Shown: positions 35,496 through 44,128 of the stretch, in pieces
Numbering within the stretch: the first letter of the stretch is position 1
How the letters are laid out: the number at the start of each line of letters is the position of its first letter
Program-made: the position numbers and the translations under genes
Assembly: GCF_001280515.1 (NCBI RefSeq)
Contig: NZ_LBIQ01000019.1
Coordinates: 1-64,000 of the forward strand
Length of the DNA stretch: 64,000 nucleotides
DNA from: Mangrovimonas sp. ST2L15
GTDB lineage: Bacteria; Bacteroidota; Bacteroidia; Flavobacteriales; Flavobacteriaceae
Reading direction: 5' to 3'
Notes under the pieces: model-generated
Told to the model about the DNA's origin: nothing
What the model saw: the letters and a program-made list of their open reading frames with translations, nothing else
Databases searched by the model: none

Positions 35496-36119
35496 ATGAG
35501 ACCTGCCTTTTTTGTTTTCGCAATTGCTTTACTATTTATTTGTTGCAAATCCTCACACATCCAAAGCAAAAAATTGGGCAATAAACCTAAATTACCACGT
35601 GCCACCTATTGTGAGGATGATATTAAGCTGAATGATCCAGATAAAAACGACTTTAGTAATTTATTAAGCTTAGATGATCTGGCTTTCTCTACGGCTTATA
35701 CTCTTATCTATAATCCCACCGATTCCATTCAAAAAGATTCCCTGAGATTCAAAATAGCTCATTTGACTACAGACCTAATAAAACAGCAGTGGCCAGATTT
35801 ACCAAAAATCGAAAATCATAATTTGTTAAGTAAAACCTATAATCAAGTTATGTTTGCCACCAGCCCATTGAAATTCTACAACAAACGGAAGGTTTCATCA
35901 GATCTTATGGTTGAGAGCCAATTCCAAAATCTCTTTATAGAAATTATATTTTTTTCAAAAAATCAATCCAACAACACGTCAGTCAATATTTTTGTATTTG
36001 ACACAAAAAATAACTTGAGGTATCTAGACCAAATGAATTATTCATGTGATGTCAGGGATTTTGCATCCCTGGAAAAGGTTTTGTCTTATGGATTACAGAA
36101 ATTAAGAACCAAATTTTAG
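35496..36119 (+). CDS. Unrecognised lipoprotein
   Basis: 207 residues with a lipoprotein-like signal (PAFFVFAIALLFICC) then KSSHIQSKK. The mature part is mixed alpha/beta with no motif I recognise; two regions stand out, FSNLLSLDDLAFSTAYTLIYNPT and a hydrophobic strand NLFIEIIFFSKN followed by VNIFVFDTKN. The ATG lies right after the lpdA terminator. Its TAG stop abuts the stop of convergent aroQ with no base between them, so neither gene can have a terminator of its own in the gap. Confidence 0.72.
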   Translation: MRPAFFVFAIALLFICCKSSHIQSKKLGNKPKLPRATYCEDDIKLNDPDKNDFSNLLSLDDLAFSTAYTLIYNPTDSIQKDSLRFKIAHLTTDLIKQQWPDLPKIENHNLLSKTYNQVMFATSPLKFYNKRKVSSDLMVESQFQNLFIEIIFFSKNQSNNTSVNIFVFDTKNNLRYLDQMNYSCDVRDFASLEKVLSYGLQKLRTKF

Positions 36120-36542
36120 CTAAAAAAAGCTCTGAATAGCCAATTCATAACTTTGTAATCCAAAACCAACAATGACACCTTTAGCATTGGGAGAGATAAA
36201 AGAAACGTGTCTAAATTCTTCTCGGTCAAAAGTATTGGAAATATGTACTTCAACTACAGGTGTTTCTATTGCGGCTACAGCATCCCCAATACCTACTGAC
36301 GTATGGGTAAAAGCTGCGGCATTTAAAACAATGCCATCGTAAACACCATCAAAACCTGCTTCCTGAATTTGACTAATAAGTTCGCCTTCAATATTGGACT
36401 GAAAATGATCAATTTGCAAGTTGGCATACTTTTCCCTTAATTCTTCAAGAAAGTCTGTAAAACTTAAGCTACCATATATTTTGGGCTCTCTTTTCCCTAA
36501 AAGATTTAAGTTGGGCCCATTGATGATCATTATTCTTTTCAT
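36120..36542 (-). CDS. aroQ: 3-dehydroquinate dehydratase, type II
   Basis: 140 residues, a normal dodecameric type II enzyme. INGPNLNLLGKREPKIYG carries the catalytic arginine and the flexible lid with tyrosine; NAAAFTHTSVGIGDA and EVHISNTFDREEFRH carry the active-site Asn and His. It dehydrates 3-dehydroquinate in the shikimate pathway. Divergently separated from nothing upstream except the terminator of the barrel gene at 36609. Confidence 0.97.
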   Translation of the reverse strand: MKRIMIINGPNLNLLGKREPKIYGSLSFTDFLEELREKYANLQIDHFQSNIEGELISQIQEAGFDGVYDGIVLNAAAFTHTSVGIGDAVAAIETPVVEVHISNTFDREEFRHVSFISPNAKGVIVGFGLQSYELAIQSFF

Positions 36543-36554
36543 AATATAAATGTA

Positions 36555-36587
36555 TAAAAAAAGCTAGAGTTTTCACTCTAGCTTCAA
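36555..36587 (-). terminator. Terminator of the 196-residue barrel gene
   Basis: AAGCTAGAG (36561-36569) pairs with CTCTAGCTT (36576-36584); the A-run before it gives the minus-strand U-tract. Confidence 0.87.
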
Positions 36588-36608
36588 AATTGAGATATAT
36601 TACTTAAA

Positions 36609-37199
36609 CTATAAGGTCACTACAAGTCCAAAATTGGCAGATACTCTAAAATTGGTAATGCTGTCTTCAAGAACATCATTCTTGTCCATATTCACAAATC
36701 CTTTGTAGCCTTGTATGTCCACAAACCATTGCATAAACTGGCCTAAAGAGAACATGCGACCTACTCCAACACCTAATCCAAAATCTACAGGTGCTATGTC
36801 GTCGTTAATATTAATTAATTCATCGTTGGGTCCTCTGCATTCGGCATTAGCCAAAAAGCCAATAGAAGGACCAAAATTGACATACCATTGTCTTTCCCAT
36901 CCTAAATGGACATTGGCATTAAGAGGTATGGTAATGAAACTTAACTTGTCGGTATAACCGTCTTTGGTCTTGGCCCCCATAGGTTCAAAGGTTAAACCAG
37001 TACGTCCGCTCCAGTTGTCACTAAAGTAATATTCAGCTATAACGCCAAAATGGATAGAATTTCTTGTTTTGTAATCGCCTCCACTGTAAGAACTCATATT
37101 GAATCCTGCTGTGGGTGCTAGTGTTATATCCCTATATTCTGGTTGTGCCATGAGGGAGAAATAACATAAAAAAGCTAAGATTGGGGCAACTTTTTTCAT
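36609..37199 (-). CDS. Outer-membrane beta-barrel protein (PorT-like fold)
   Basis: 196 residues: signal peptide (KKVAPILAFLCYFSLMAQ), then alternating amphipathic strands (GFNMSSYSGGDYKTR, HFGVIAEYYFSDNW, TGLTFEPMGAKT, LSFITIPLNANVHLG, WYVNFGPSIGFL) ending in FRVSANFGLVVTL. This is the eight-strand outer-membrane barrel family common in Bacteroidetes; the role is unknown. It has a textbook promoter (37225-37254) and its own terminator. Confidence 0.82.
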   Translation of the reverse strand: MKKVAPILAFLCYFSLMAQPEYRDITLAPTAGFNMSSYSGGDYKTRNSIHFGVIAEYYFSDNWSGRTGLTFEPMGAKTKDGYTDKLSFITIPLNANVHLGWERQWYVNFGPSIGFLANAECRGPNDELININDDIAPVDFGLGVGVGRMFSLGQFMQWFVDIQGYKGFVNMDKNDVLEDSITNFRVSANFGLVVTL

Positions 37200-37224
37200 G
37201 AATAAATAGGTTTTTAAGTGTCAG

Positions 37225-37254
37225 CAAATATAGCGAGATTTTCGACAAAAACAA
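37225..37254 (-). promoter_or_regulatory. Bacteroidetes-type promoter of the 196-residue barrel gene
   Basis: On the minus strand: TTG (37254-37252), 19 bp, then TATATTTG (37232-37225), matching TTG-N19-TAnnTTTG. Predicted RNA start is about 20 nt before the ATG at 37199. Confidence 0.72.
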
Positions 37255-37396
37255 TATTTTATCGATTTTTTTTGCATTACAACGAGTTTAATATTACAAT
37301 ATGTAACTATTTTCTTTCAACATAAAATTGATTAAATACTCGATTAAGGACAAATTACTCAAAACGAGCTATTTGTATCCCTTAAACTAAAAAGCA

Positions 37397-37427
37397 AAAA
37401 AAAACCGAAGCTAATGCCTCGGTTTTA
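37397..37427 (-). terminator. Terminator of the 219-residue barrel gene
   Basis: AAAACCGA (37401-37408) pairs with TCGGTTTT (37419-37426), preceded by a long A-run that becomes the U-tract on the minus strand. Confidence 0.83.
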
Positions 37428-37447
37428 ATTATTTGAAAAATGATGCT

Positions 37448-38107
37448 TTAGAACATGAAACCAACAGATACTTGGATGACACTGTTTTTGATTTCAAAAT
37501 CATCTGAATCTTCTGCATCATTCACATTTACAAATCCAGCATTGTATCTAGCACTAAATTCTAAACCATTAGTCATTCTATATCCTAATCCAATATGTCC
37601 ACCAAGATCTATAGGTAGTACATCATCTTTAATATCTTCATCACCAGACCCTGAATCAGTACTATCAAAACCACCTCCAGATACAGACTCTGTAAACTCA
37701 TACTCACTTTTTGCCGATGCTAAAATACCAACTTGAGGTCCTGCACTTGCATAAAAACCGTTTACGATATAATACTTGAAGCTAAATGGGATATTAATGT
37801 AATCAAAACGGATATTTTCTTCTGCTTCATATCTATAAGTTACACCATTAAAAGTTTCAGATTCAGAATCACTGTACTTAGTTCCCTGTCTTGAATACAA
37901 AAGTTCTGCTTGTACAGCCATTTTCTCGTTAAATTTAAATTCTGCTGCTCCACCAACATGAAATCCAACTTGCATGTCATTATCTTCAATATCTCCAGTT
38001 AAAGTAGCGAAGTTCACACCTGCTTTAGGGCCAAAGCTAAACTCCTGCGCATTGATAGATGTACATCCTAATGTTGCAACACATGCCGCGAAAAATAATT
38101 TTCTCAT
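37448..38107 (-). CDS. Outer-membrane beta-barrel protein
   Basis: 219 residues: signal peptide (KLFFAACVATLGCTSINAQ), GPKAGVNFATLTGD at the first strand, AVQAELLYSRQGTKYS, YINIPFSFKYYIVNGFYASAGPQVGIL and the terminal strand VIQVSVGFMF with the aromatic end expected of barrel proteins. An acidic loop (TDSGSGDEDIKDD, residues about 150-165) faces outside. Same general family as the barrel at 36609 but clearly diverged. Function unknown. Confidence 0.85.
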   Translation of the reverse strand: MRKLFFAACVATLGCTSINAQEFSFGPKAGVNFATLTGDIEDNDMQVGFHVGGAAEFKFNEKMAVQAELLYSRQGTKYSDSESETFNGVTYRYEAEENIRFDYINIPFSFKYYIVNGFYASAGPQVGILASAKSEYEFTESVSGGGFDSTDSGSGDEDIKDDVLPIDLGGHIGLGYRMTNGLEFSARYNAGFVNVNDAEDSDDFEIKNSVIQVSVGFMF

Positions 38108-38159
38108 AATAAAATAATTGTTAATAGTATATAATATAAATAGTTAATAAAATTTATGA

Positions 38160-38190
38160 AAAAATCCAGACCCAAAAGACCTGGATTGTA
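38160..38190 (-). terminator. Terminator of the 175-residue barrel gene
   Basis: AATCCAG (38164-38170) pairs with CTGGATT (38182-38188); the A-run at 38159-38165 gives the U-tract on the minus strand. Confidence 0.8.
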
Positions 38191-38214
38191 GATAGGGAGT
38201 ATTAATTAATATGA

Positions 38215-38742
38215 TTAAAATTCGAATAAAATACCAGCATTTAAACTGCCAAATTTATAATCATCAAAACCTTCAACATCTGAAAGTTTGTATTTACCGG
38301 TGTAAAGGTCATAAGCTAGAAATATCTCAATGGCATTAGCTATATCAATTCCAACAACTGGTTTGGCAAAAAAACCTCCATCTGTGTTATCAGAAAGACC
38401 AAAAGCATAACCTAAATCAGCCCCAGCATAAAAGGTACTAAACAAAGTCACTCTACCTGCCGCTGTTACCGGTAAATATTGTACATTATCTACCGTATAA
38501 GATGCTCCTAAGATATCAATATCTTTTCCGAAGAAATTTCTATATCCAACGTTAACTCCTAAATTGAAAAAGGAATCAACATCAAAGAAATAAACATATA
38601 AATCCGCTCCAGCAGTTAAATCTGAAATATCTGAAGCATCACCCATTGGAAGTCCAATGTTACCACCCAATTTAAACACCTGTGCCTGAGTTGAAGTCCA
38701 CCCAGCCAAGGATAAAATCACAATAAACAATAGCTTTTTCAT
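38215..38742 (-). CDS. Outer-membrane beta-barrel protein, small
   Basis: 175 residues: signal peptide (KKLLFIVILSLAGWTSTQAQ), FKLGGNIGLPMGDASD, then strands such as GADLYVYFFDVDSFFNLGVNVGYRNFFG, GRVTLFSTFYAGADLGYAFGL and the aromatic-ended last strand FGSLNAGILFEF. An unassigned small porin-like barrel, third of three successive barrel genes with separate terminators. Function unknown. Confidence 0.8.
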   Translation of the reverse strand: MKKLLFIVILSLAGWTSTQAQVFKLGGNIGLPMGDASDISDLTAGADLYVYFFDVDSFFNLGVNVGYRNFFGKDIDILGASYTVDNVQYLPVTAAGRVTLFSTFYAGADLGYAFGLSDNTDGGFFAKPVVGIDIANAIEIFLAYDLYTGKYKLSDVEGFDDYKFGSLNAGILFEF

Positions 38743-38934
38743 GTTGTTATAATTAAGGTTTATAATGTGAAAATAATCATTTTTTTATGGTTATCAACAT
38801 ATTATACCACCGTTTTCAACAGGTTTATTAACAATTAACCCTAACCTATTGAGACTCTGAGTCTGTAGGAATTACTTACAAAACGGCAGTTTTGATCTAT
38901 TGGTCATTCAAAATGGAAGGTTTATTTTAGTGCC

Positions 38935-39831
38935 ATGAAATGGGAAGCAGCCTTAAAAGATTACCGCCTTTATTTAAAGATAGAACGCGGACTTTCTGAA
39001 AATTCCATTGACAATTATTGTCTGGACGTTGAAAAACTTATTTTATTTTTAGAAAATAGGTCTCTTTCTATTTCTCCTCTTTCCATTGAGAAGGATATTA
39101 TTCAGGAGTTTATTTATACCATTGCCAAAGAGCTTCATGCGCGCTCCCAAGCGAGAATCATCTCAGGTCTAAGAAGTTTTTTTGGGTATTTGGTGTTTGA
39201 GGATTACCGAAAAGACAATCCGTTGGATCTCATAGATTCTCCTAGAATAGGTAGAAAACTACCCGACACTCTATCTGAAAACGATATTGATTTATTGATT
39301 CAAGCCATTGATTTAAGCAAACCAGAAGGGGAACGCAATCGCGCCATATTGGAAACACTATATAGTTGTGGTTTGCGTGTAAGTGAATTAACCCATTTAA
39401 AACTATCAGATCTCTATTTTGAAGAAGGCTTTATTAAGGTGACTGGGAAGGGCGATAAACAACGGTTTGTACCTATAGTGCCTTCTACTCAAAAATACAT
39501 CCATATTTATCAATCAGAAATCAGGAATCATTTGAACATTCAAAAAGGTCATGAGGACACCTTGTTTCTAAACAGACGAGGAAAACAATTGACACGAGCC
39601 ATGATTTTTACCATTATCAAACGACTATCGGAGAAAATAGGATTAAACAAAACCATTTCACCTCATACCTTTAGACATTCGTTTGCAACTCATTTGCTTG
39701 AAAATGGTGCTGATTTAAGATCCATTCAGCAACTTTTGGGTCATGAAAGCATCACAACAACTGAAATTTATATGCACGTTGAGAAAAGCCACTTAAAAGA
39801 CGTGGTCAATAACTTTCATCCCAGAAAATAA
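38935..39831 (+). CDS. xerD: Site-specific tyrosine recombinase XerD
   Basis: 298 residues. N-terminal SAM-like core-binding domain (LKIERGLSENSIDNYCLDVEKL), C-terminal catalytic domain with Arg in SCGLRVSELTHLKL, Lys in TGKGDKQRFVPI, HTFRHSFATHLLENGADL, LGHESITTTEIYMHV with the nucleophilic tyrosine. It resolves chromosome dimers at dif with a partner or alone. Core gene rather than an integrase of a mobile element: length, motif spacing and the aroQ/xerD neighbourhood fit chromosomal XerD. Confidence 0.93.
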   Translation: MKWEAALKDYRLYLKIERGLSENSIDNYCLDVEKLILFLENRSLSISPLSIEKDIIQEFIYTIAKELHARSQARIISGLRSFFGYLVFEDYRKDNPLDLIDSPRIGRKLPDTLSENDIDLLIQAIDLSKPEGERNRAILETLYSCGLRVSELTHLKLSDLYFEEGFIKVTGKGDKQRFVPIVPSTQKYIHIYQSEIRNHLNIQKGHEDTLFLNRRGKQLTRAMIFTIIKRLSEKIGLNKTISPHTFRHSFATHLLENGADLRSIQQLLGHESITTTEIYMHVEKSHLKDVVNNFHPRK

Positions 39832-39858
39832 AAAATCCGATGTTTCCATCGGATTTCC
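39831..39858. terminator. Bidirectional terminator between xerD and rny
   Basis: AAATCCGATG (39833-39842) pairs with CATCGGATTT (39847-39856) around a four-base loop. It directly follows the xerD stop and lies 6 bp from the rny stop. Confidence 0.85.
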
Positions 39859-39864
39859 TTTAAT

Positions 39865-41442
39865 CTATTTAGCGATATTCACCGCTCTTGTTTCCCGAAT
39901 TACGGTCACCTTAACCTGACCTGGATAGGTCATATCGGTTTGAATTTTTTGTGAGATATTGAATGACAGATCCGCTGCATTTTGATCGTTTACTTTATCA
40001 CTTTCTACAATCACCCGAAGTTCACGACCTGCTTGAATAGCATATGCTTTTTTCACACCTTGGAATCCGAAAGCGATATCTTCTAAGTCTTTCAACCTTT
40101 GGATATAACTATCAAGTACTTGACGACGTGCACCTGGTCTTGCTCCTGAAATGGCATCGCAGACTTGGATAATTGGAGCTAGTAATGATTTCATTTCTAT
40201 TTCATCATGGTGTGCACCAATCGCATTACAAACATCATCCTTTTCACCAAATTTTTCTGCCCATTGCATTCCTAAGATAGCGTGAGGGGTTTCCATGTCC
40301 GCTTCCGTATCTGGAACTTTTCCTATATCGTGAAGCAAACCAGCACGTTTAGCCAACTTAGGATTTAATCCCAATTCAGCAGCCATAACGCCACACAATT
40401 TTGCTACTTCTCTAGAGTGCTGTAATAAGTTTTGGCCATATGAAGAACGGTATTTCATTCTACCTACCATTTTCACCAATTCTGGATGCAGGTTATGAAT
40501 TCCTAAATCGATAACGGTACGCTTACCAACCTCAATTATTTCTTGATCTATTTGCTTACGTGTTTTCTTAACGATCTCCTCAATTCTAGCTGGGTGAATA
40601 CGTCCGTCGGTCACCAATTTATGCAATGATAAACGAGCTACTTCACGTCTAACGGAGTCAAAACAAGATAAGATAATTGCCTCTGGTGTATCATCCACGA
40701 TAATCTCTACACCTGTAGCCGCCTCAATAGCGCGAATGTTTCTACCTTCACGACCAATGATTCGTCCTTTTACGTCATCAGACTCTATGTTAAAAACAGA
40801 AACACAGTTATCCACTGCTTCCTCGGTTCCGATACGCTGAATGGTATTAATGATGATTTTCTTGGCTTCCTGTTGGGCCGTCATCTTGGCTTCTTCCATG
40901 GCATTTTGAACATAACTCAATGCCTCATTTTTAGCCTCACCTTTAAGAGATTCCACCAATTGTTCTTTGGCTTCTTCAGCTGATAAGCTAGAAATTACTT
41001 CTAGCTGTTGTACTTGGCTTTTATGTAATTTATCTAATTCATCTTGCTTTCGGTCTAAAATTTCCAACTTGTGATTGTAATCTTTCACCTTTTGCTCCAA
41101 AGAATCATTTAATTTTTTGTTTTTGGAAAGCTCACTAGATACCTGAGATTCTTTATCTCTTGTGCGCTTTTCGGCATCAGCCATCTTCTTGTCTCGAGAC
41201 ATGATTACTTTTTCATGCTCAGATTTTAATTCAATAAACTTCTCCTTTGCTTGAAGTATTTTATCTTTTTTTATTGACTCTCCTTCTGATTGAGCCTCTT
41301 TTAAAATTGATTCAGCCGATTTTTTAGCTTCGTTAATGAGTTTTGATGCAGCTTTCTTTTCTATCATTTTAGCAATGATAAAACCAATAACCACTCCTAA
41401 AACTACGCCTCCTACAATTAATATAATTGCGTTATTATCCAT
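39865..41442 (-). CDS. rny: Ribonuclease Y
   Basis: 525 residues. N-terminal membrane anchor ([20 protein letters not shown]), long charged coiled coil about 30-190, KH RNA-binding domain with [19 protein letters not shown] about 205-270, HD domain with [13 protein letters not shown] and [10 protein letters not shown], and a C-terminal domain. A membrane-bound endonuclease that starts mRNA decay. Its start codon is only 23 bp beyond the U-tract of the structured RNA at 41465-41636, so most rny transcription may be readthrough of that RNA. Confidence 0.97.
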   Translation of the reverse strand: MDNNAIILIVGGVVLGVVIGFIIAKMIEKKAASKLINEAKKSAESILKEAQSEGESIKKDKILQAKEKFIELKSEHEKVIMSRDKKMADAEKRTRDKESQVSSELSKNKKLNDSLEQKVKDYNHKLEILDRKQDELDKLHKSQVQQLEVISSLSAEEAKEQLVESLKGEAKNEALSYVQNAMEEAKMTAQQEAKKIIINTIQRIGTEEAVDNCVSVFNIESDDVKGRIIGREGRNIRAIEAATGVEIIVDDTPEAIILSCFDSVRREVARLSLHKLVTDGRIHPARIEEIVKKTRKQIDQEIIEVGKRTVIDLGIHNLHPELVKMVGRMKYRSSYGQNLLQHSREVAKLCGVMAAELGLNPKLAKRAGLLHDIGKVPDTEADMETPHAILGMQWAEKFGEKDDVCNAIGAHHDEIEMKSLLAPIIQVCDAISGARPGARRQVLDSYIQRLKDLEDIAFGFQGVKKAYAIQAGRELRVIVESDKVNDQNAADLSFNISQKIQTDMTYPGQVKVTVIRETRAVNIAK

Positions 41443-41464
41443 GTTTAGTTTAGTTAATTATATA

Positions 41465-41636
41465 TAAAAAAAGCCTACACTAGTTTGACGTTTTTATAAA
41501 CTCCTTAAAAACAAGTTTAGGGCTAACAAGCTGATCAAGTATCTGCTCAAAGACAGCACGCTTTTACAACTTAAACTCACCCTTTTTAAAGAATTAATGT
41601 TGAGTTTACCAAAAAAAATAACTAATGTAGGCAGTA
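41465..41636 (-). ncRNA. ssrS: Structured RNA resembling 6S RNA, between zapA and rny
   Basis: On the minus strand GCCTACATTAGTT (41632-41620) pairs with AACTAGTGTAGGC (41485-41473) over 13 bp with one G-U pair, closing a region of about 135 nt; a seven-U tract follows (A-run 41466-41472). Inside are further short inverted repeats (for example 41572-41579 with 41601-41608). No open reading frame fits. Long-range closing stem, total size of about 165-170 nt, AU-rich interior and a place next to zapA all match 6S RNA, which in Proteobacteria also lies beside zapA and binds housekeeping RNA polymerase. Homology with the known flavobacterial 6S family is inferred, not computed. Alternative: a leader/attenuator of rny. 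Confidence 0.65.
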
Positions 41637-41657
41637 ACCTTTTTATTTTAAAGAACG

Positions 41658-41951
41658 TTAAGAGCTGTGATTTTCAAGAAGTTGATTTAAAGCTATTAAC
41701 TTATCCTCCACTTGCTCACTTATCACATTTTTATCTATAGTTTTCTGCTCCGCCTGTGAGGCAAACTGTAAGGCACACATGGCCAAAACATCTTGTTTAT
41801 CTCTAACGGAATAACTTTGCTCAAATTGTCTAATCATGGCCTCAATTTTTTTTGATGCCTTACGTAGACCTTCTTCCTGACTTGGATGAATAGTCAACGG
41901 ATATACTCTATTTGCTATCGAAAGCTTGATTTTTAGCTTATCATCCGCCAT
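41658..41951 (-). CDS. zapA: Cell division protein ZapA
   Basis: 97 residues. N-terminal beta hairpin (LKIKLSIANRVYPLTI), then HPSQEEGLRKASKKIEAMIRQF and a long C-terminal helix (DVLAMCALQFASQAEQ, ISEQVEDKLIALNQLLENH). ZapA crosslinks FtsZ filaments at the division ring. It is 18 bp after a coiled-coil gene and is followed by the structured RNA and rny. The alignment of helix lengths with ZapA is good; the match is to the family rather than to a specific orthologue. Confidence 0.9.
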   Translation of the reverse strand: MADDKLKIKLSIANRVYPLTIHPSQEEGLRKASKKIEAMIRQFEQSYSVRDKQDVLAMCALQFASQAEQKTIDKNVISEQVEDKLIALNQLLENHSS

Positions 41952-41969
41952 GAAATCCGTTTTTTGACA

Positions 41970-42260
41970 TTATTCGGACAACTGTGCTATACAATGGTCA
42001 ATTTCCCGAATCAATGAATTTATTTTGAGCTTGGTCTCTCTTTTATTATTGTCACTACCTAGCATTGTATTAGCTACCTTTAAAGCTTCGTATTTTTCTT
42101 TCCAAGAAGTAATTTCATTCTCCTTTTCTTGAAGCTCTAAGCGAGATGATTGAAGCTGATGTTCCAATTTTTGATTGTTTTCCTTTAGCACTTCCATTCT
42201 ATTTAAAACCTTATTAATTCTAGTTTCTAAAGTGCTGACAATCTCTTCAATCTTGCTCAT
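41970..42260 (-). CDS. Small coiled-coil protein upstream of zapA
   Basis: 96 residues, almost wholly a heptad coiled coil (VSTLETRINKVLNRMEVLKENNQKLEHQLQ region, then LELQEKENEITSWKEKYEALK) with a short C-terminal helix (INSLIREIDHCIAQLSE). Size, composition and pairing with zapA recall ZapB, the coiled-coil ZapA partner of E. coli, but similarity of coiled coils proves little. Likely a division-associated partner of ZapA. It is the first gene of the transcript, with a textbook promoter 24 bp upstream. Confidence 0.8.
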   Translation of the reverse strand: MSKIEEIVSTLETRINKVLNRMEVLKENNQKLEHQLQSSRLELQEKENEITSWKEKYEALKVANTMLGSDNNKRETKLKINSLIREIDHCIAQLSE

Positions 42261-42283
42261 TGGCTAACGCAATACTATTAAGA

Positions 42284-42314
42284 CAAAGTTAATATACCTT
42301 ACTATAAATAACAA
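42284..42314 (-). promoter_or_regulatory. Promoter of the coiled-coil gene-zapA unit
   Basis: On the minus strand: TTG (42314-42312), 20 bp, TAACTTTG (42291-42284), an exact TTG-N20-TAnnTTTG. RNA start expected near 42278, 18 nt before the ATG. Confidence 0.75.
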
Positions 42315-42384
42315 TTGTTTTTAAATAAAATTGTGAAGAACCTATCTTAATAGACTTTATTATGGCCTTCAAGCGTTTAGTGTT

Positions 42385-42414
42385 TTGACAAGTGACCTCA
42401 AATTAATAATTTTA
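42385..42414 (+). promoter_or_regulatory. Promoter of the M23 peptidase gene
   Basis: TTG (42385-42387), 19 bp, TAATTTTA (42407-42414), one base off TAnnTTTG. It would start RNA about 12 nt before the ATG at 42432. Confidence 0.5.
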
Positions 42415-42431
42415 GCAACAATAAAAATTTT

Positions 42432-44120
42432 ATGAAATATACCCTAGCCTTATTCCTACTTTGTTCTCCCTTATTGAAAGCTCAAAATATCTATCCTCAG
42501 GATTATTTTCAAAGTCCTCTGGATATAACCCTCGTGATGGCGGGGACATTTGCCGAATTACGCTCCAATCATTTCCATTCAGGAATAGATATTAAGACAC
42601 AACAAGTAGAGGGTCTTAAGATTTATGCAGCGGCTGACGGATATATTAGTCGAATCAAAATTGCCCATTTTGGATATGGTAAAGCTATTTATATTACGCA
42701 TCCCAATGGATATACCACCGTGTATGCCCATTTGCAAAGATTGAGTCCCACTCTAGAAGCTTACATTAAAAAACTGCAGTATGAACAAGAAAGTTATGAA
42801 GTGGAAGTTTTCCCCAATCCTGATGAGTTAATAGTTTCTAAAGGAGAGGTCGTTGCCTACAGTGGTAATACAGGAAGTTCTGGTGGCCCGCACCTTCATT
42901 TCGAAATTCGTGATAATGCGGAGCGCCCTATTAACCCTATGTTATTTGGACTGGACATCAAAGACACCACTCCCCCTTTCATTAAAAATGTTTATGCCTA
43001 CCCAATTGGACCAAATTCCCATATCAACAAATCCAACGAAAAGCAAAAACTACGCTTAATTCGACAACCAAACAATGATTATGTAGTGGAAAATGTAGAA
43101 GCCTATGGGAAAATTGGATTTGCCATTGAAGCAAATGATAGACAAGATTTGGCTTATAACAATAACGGCCTATACAATATCCAAACCTTTATGAATGGAA
43201 ATCAAAAGATTGAAATTGATTTTCACAAATTTTCGTTTGATGAATCAAGCCACATCAATCGTTTCATTGATTATGAGCAATATATCCATGAAAAACACCG
43301 ACTACAAAAACTATATAGGGACACAAACAACCCCTTGAGCATTTATAAAAATTTGGATGATGAAGGTTATTTACAGATTCAAGATAGCACGTCTTCCATT
43401 TATAAGGTCAAAGTTTCCGATTATAAAAACAATAATACTTGGCTTACAATCAACATCAAAGGAAAAAAATACGATACCATTAAAAAAGAGGAACCTTTTA
43501 AATCCAATTACTTTATATACGCCAATAAAACCAACGAATTGGTGCATGACAAAGTAGCTGTAGAATTTCCTTCCAACACCTTTTATGAGGATTTTTACAT
43601 GGATTTTGCCCAAACCAATGATACCATTAAACTGCATGATGAATCTATTGCAGCCCAAAAATATTTTACAATCACCTATGATCTCAGTCATTACAAACCA
43701 GAGGATTTAGAGCAGCTTTACATTGGCCGTTTGGTAGGCTACTACAAACGTCCTTATTATAGCTCCACAAAAAAAGAGGGCCACATACTTTCTACACGAA
43801 CCAAAACGTTAGGTATTTATGCCTTAGCGAAAGATACAGTGGATCCCACCATCAAGCCCATCAATTTTTCAAATGGAAAATGGGTAAGCAACTTTAGGTA
43901 TTTAAAATTAAAAATTGAGGATAAGGAATCTGGAATTTCTAAATACCGAGCTACGGTAAATGGGAAATTTATTTTAATGGAATACGAATATAAAGATGAC
44001 ATGTTAACCTTTGATTTTAATGATAATGTCATCACAGAAACCGAAAACAATTTAAAAGTCATCGTAACGGATAATGTCGGAAATAGTAGTACATTTGAAG
44101 CTACATTTTATAGAAAATAA
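42432..44120 (+). CDS. M23 family metallopeptidase, exported
   Basis: 562 residues with a signal peptide (YTLALFLLCSPLLKAQ). LytM/M23 domain in the first third: FHSGIDIKT with His and Asp metal ligands, YAAADGYISRIKI, GYTTVYAHLQRL, GNTGSSGGPHLHFEIRD with the HxH motif. All catalytic residues look intact, so an active peptidoglycan endopeptidase is likely. The remaining ~380 residues are beta-rich with Ig-like features (KLKIEDKESGISKYRATVNGK at the end) and may dock it to the envelope. The TonB receptor gene begins 8 bp after the stop. Confidence 0.92.
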   Translation: MKYTLALFLLCSPLLKAQNIYPQDYFQSPLDITLVMAGTFAELRSNHFHSGIDIKTQQVEGLKIYAAADGYISRIKIAHFGYGKAIYITHPNGYTTVYAHLQRLSPTLEAYIKKLQYEQESYEVEVFPNPDELIVSKGEVVAYSGNTGSSGGPHLHFEIRDNAERPINPMLFGLDIKDTTPPFIKNVYAYPIGPNSHINKSNEKQKLRLIRQPNNDYVVENVEAYGKIGFAIEANDRQDLAYNNNGLYNIQTFMNGNQKIEIDFHKFSFDESSHINRFIDYEQYIHEKHRLQKLYRDTNNPLSIYKNLDDEGYLQIQDSTSSIYKVKVSDYKNNNTWLTINIKGKKYDTIKKEEPFKSNYFIYANKTNELVHDKVAVEFPSNTFYEDFYMDFAQTNDTIKLHDESIAAQKYFTITYDLSHYKPEDLEQLYIGRLVGYYKRPYYSSTKKEGHILSTRTKTLGIYALAKDTVDPTIKPINFSNGKWVSNFRYLKLKIEDKESGISKYRATVNGKFILMEYEYKDDMLTFDFNDNVITETENNLKVIVTDNVGNSSTFEATFYRK

Positions 44121-44128
44121 ACCAACTA

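Noticed and set aside
38770-38870. DnaA-box-like words (TTATCAACA and TTTTCAACAGG) suggesting an origin
   Set aside because: Only one imperfect box, no cluster, no dnaA or dnaN nearby.
38900-38930. TTG-N20-TATTTTAG as xerD promoter
   Set aside because: RNA would start at or after the ATG; spacing to the start codon is too short.
38935-39831. Integrase of a mobile element
   Set aside because: Size, motif spacing and core neighbours fit chromosomal XerD; no attachment sites, tRNA or cargo genes are seen.
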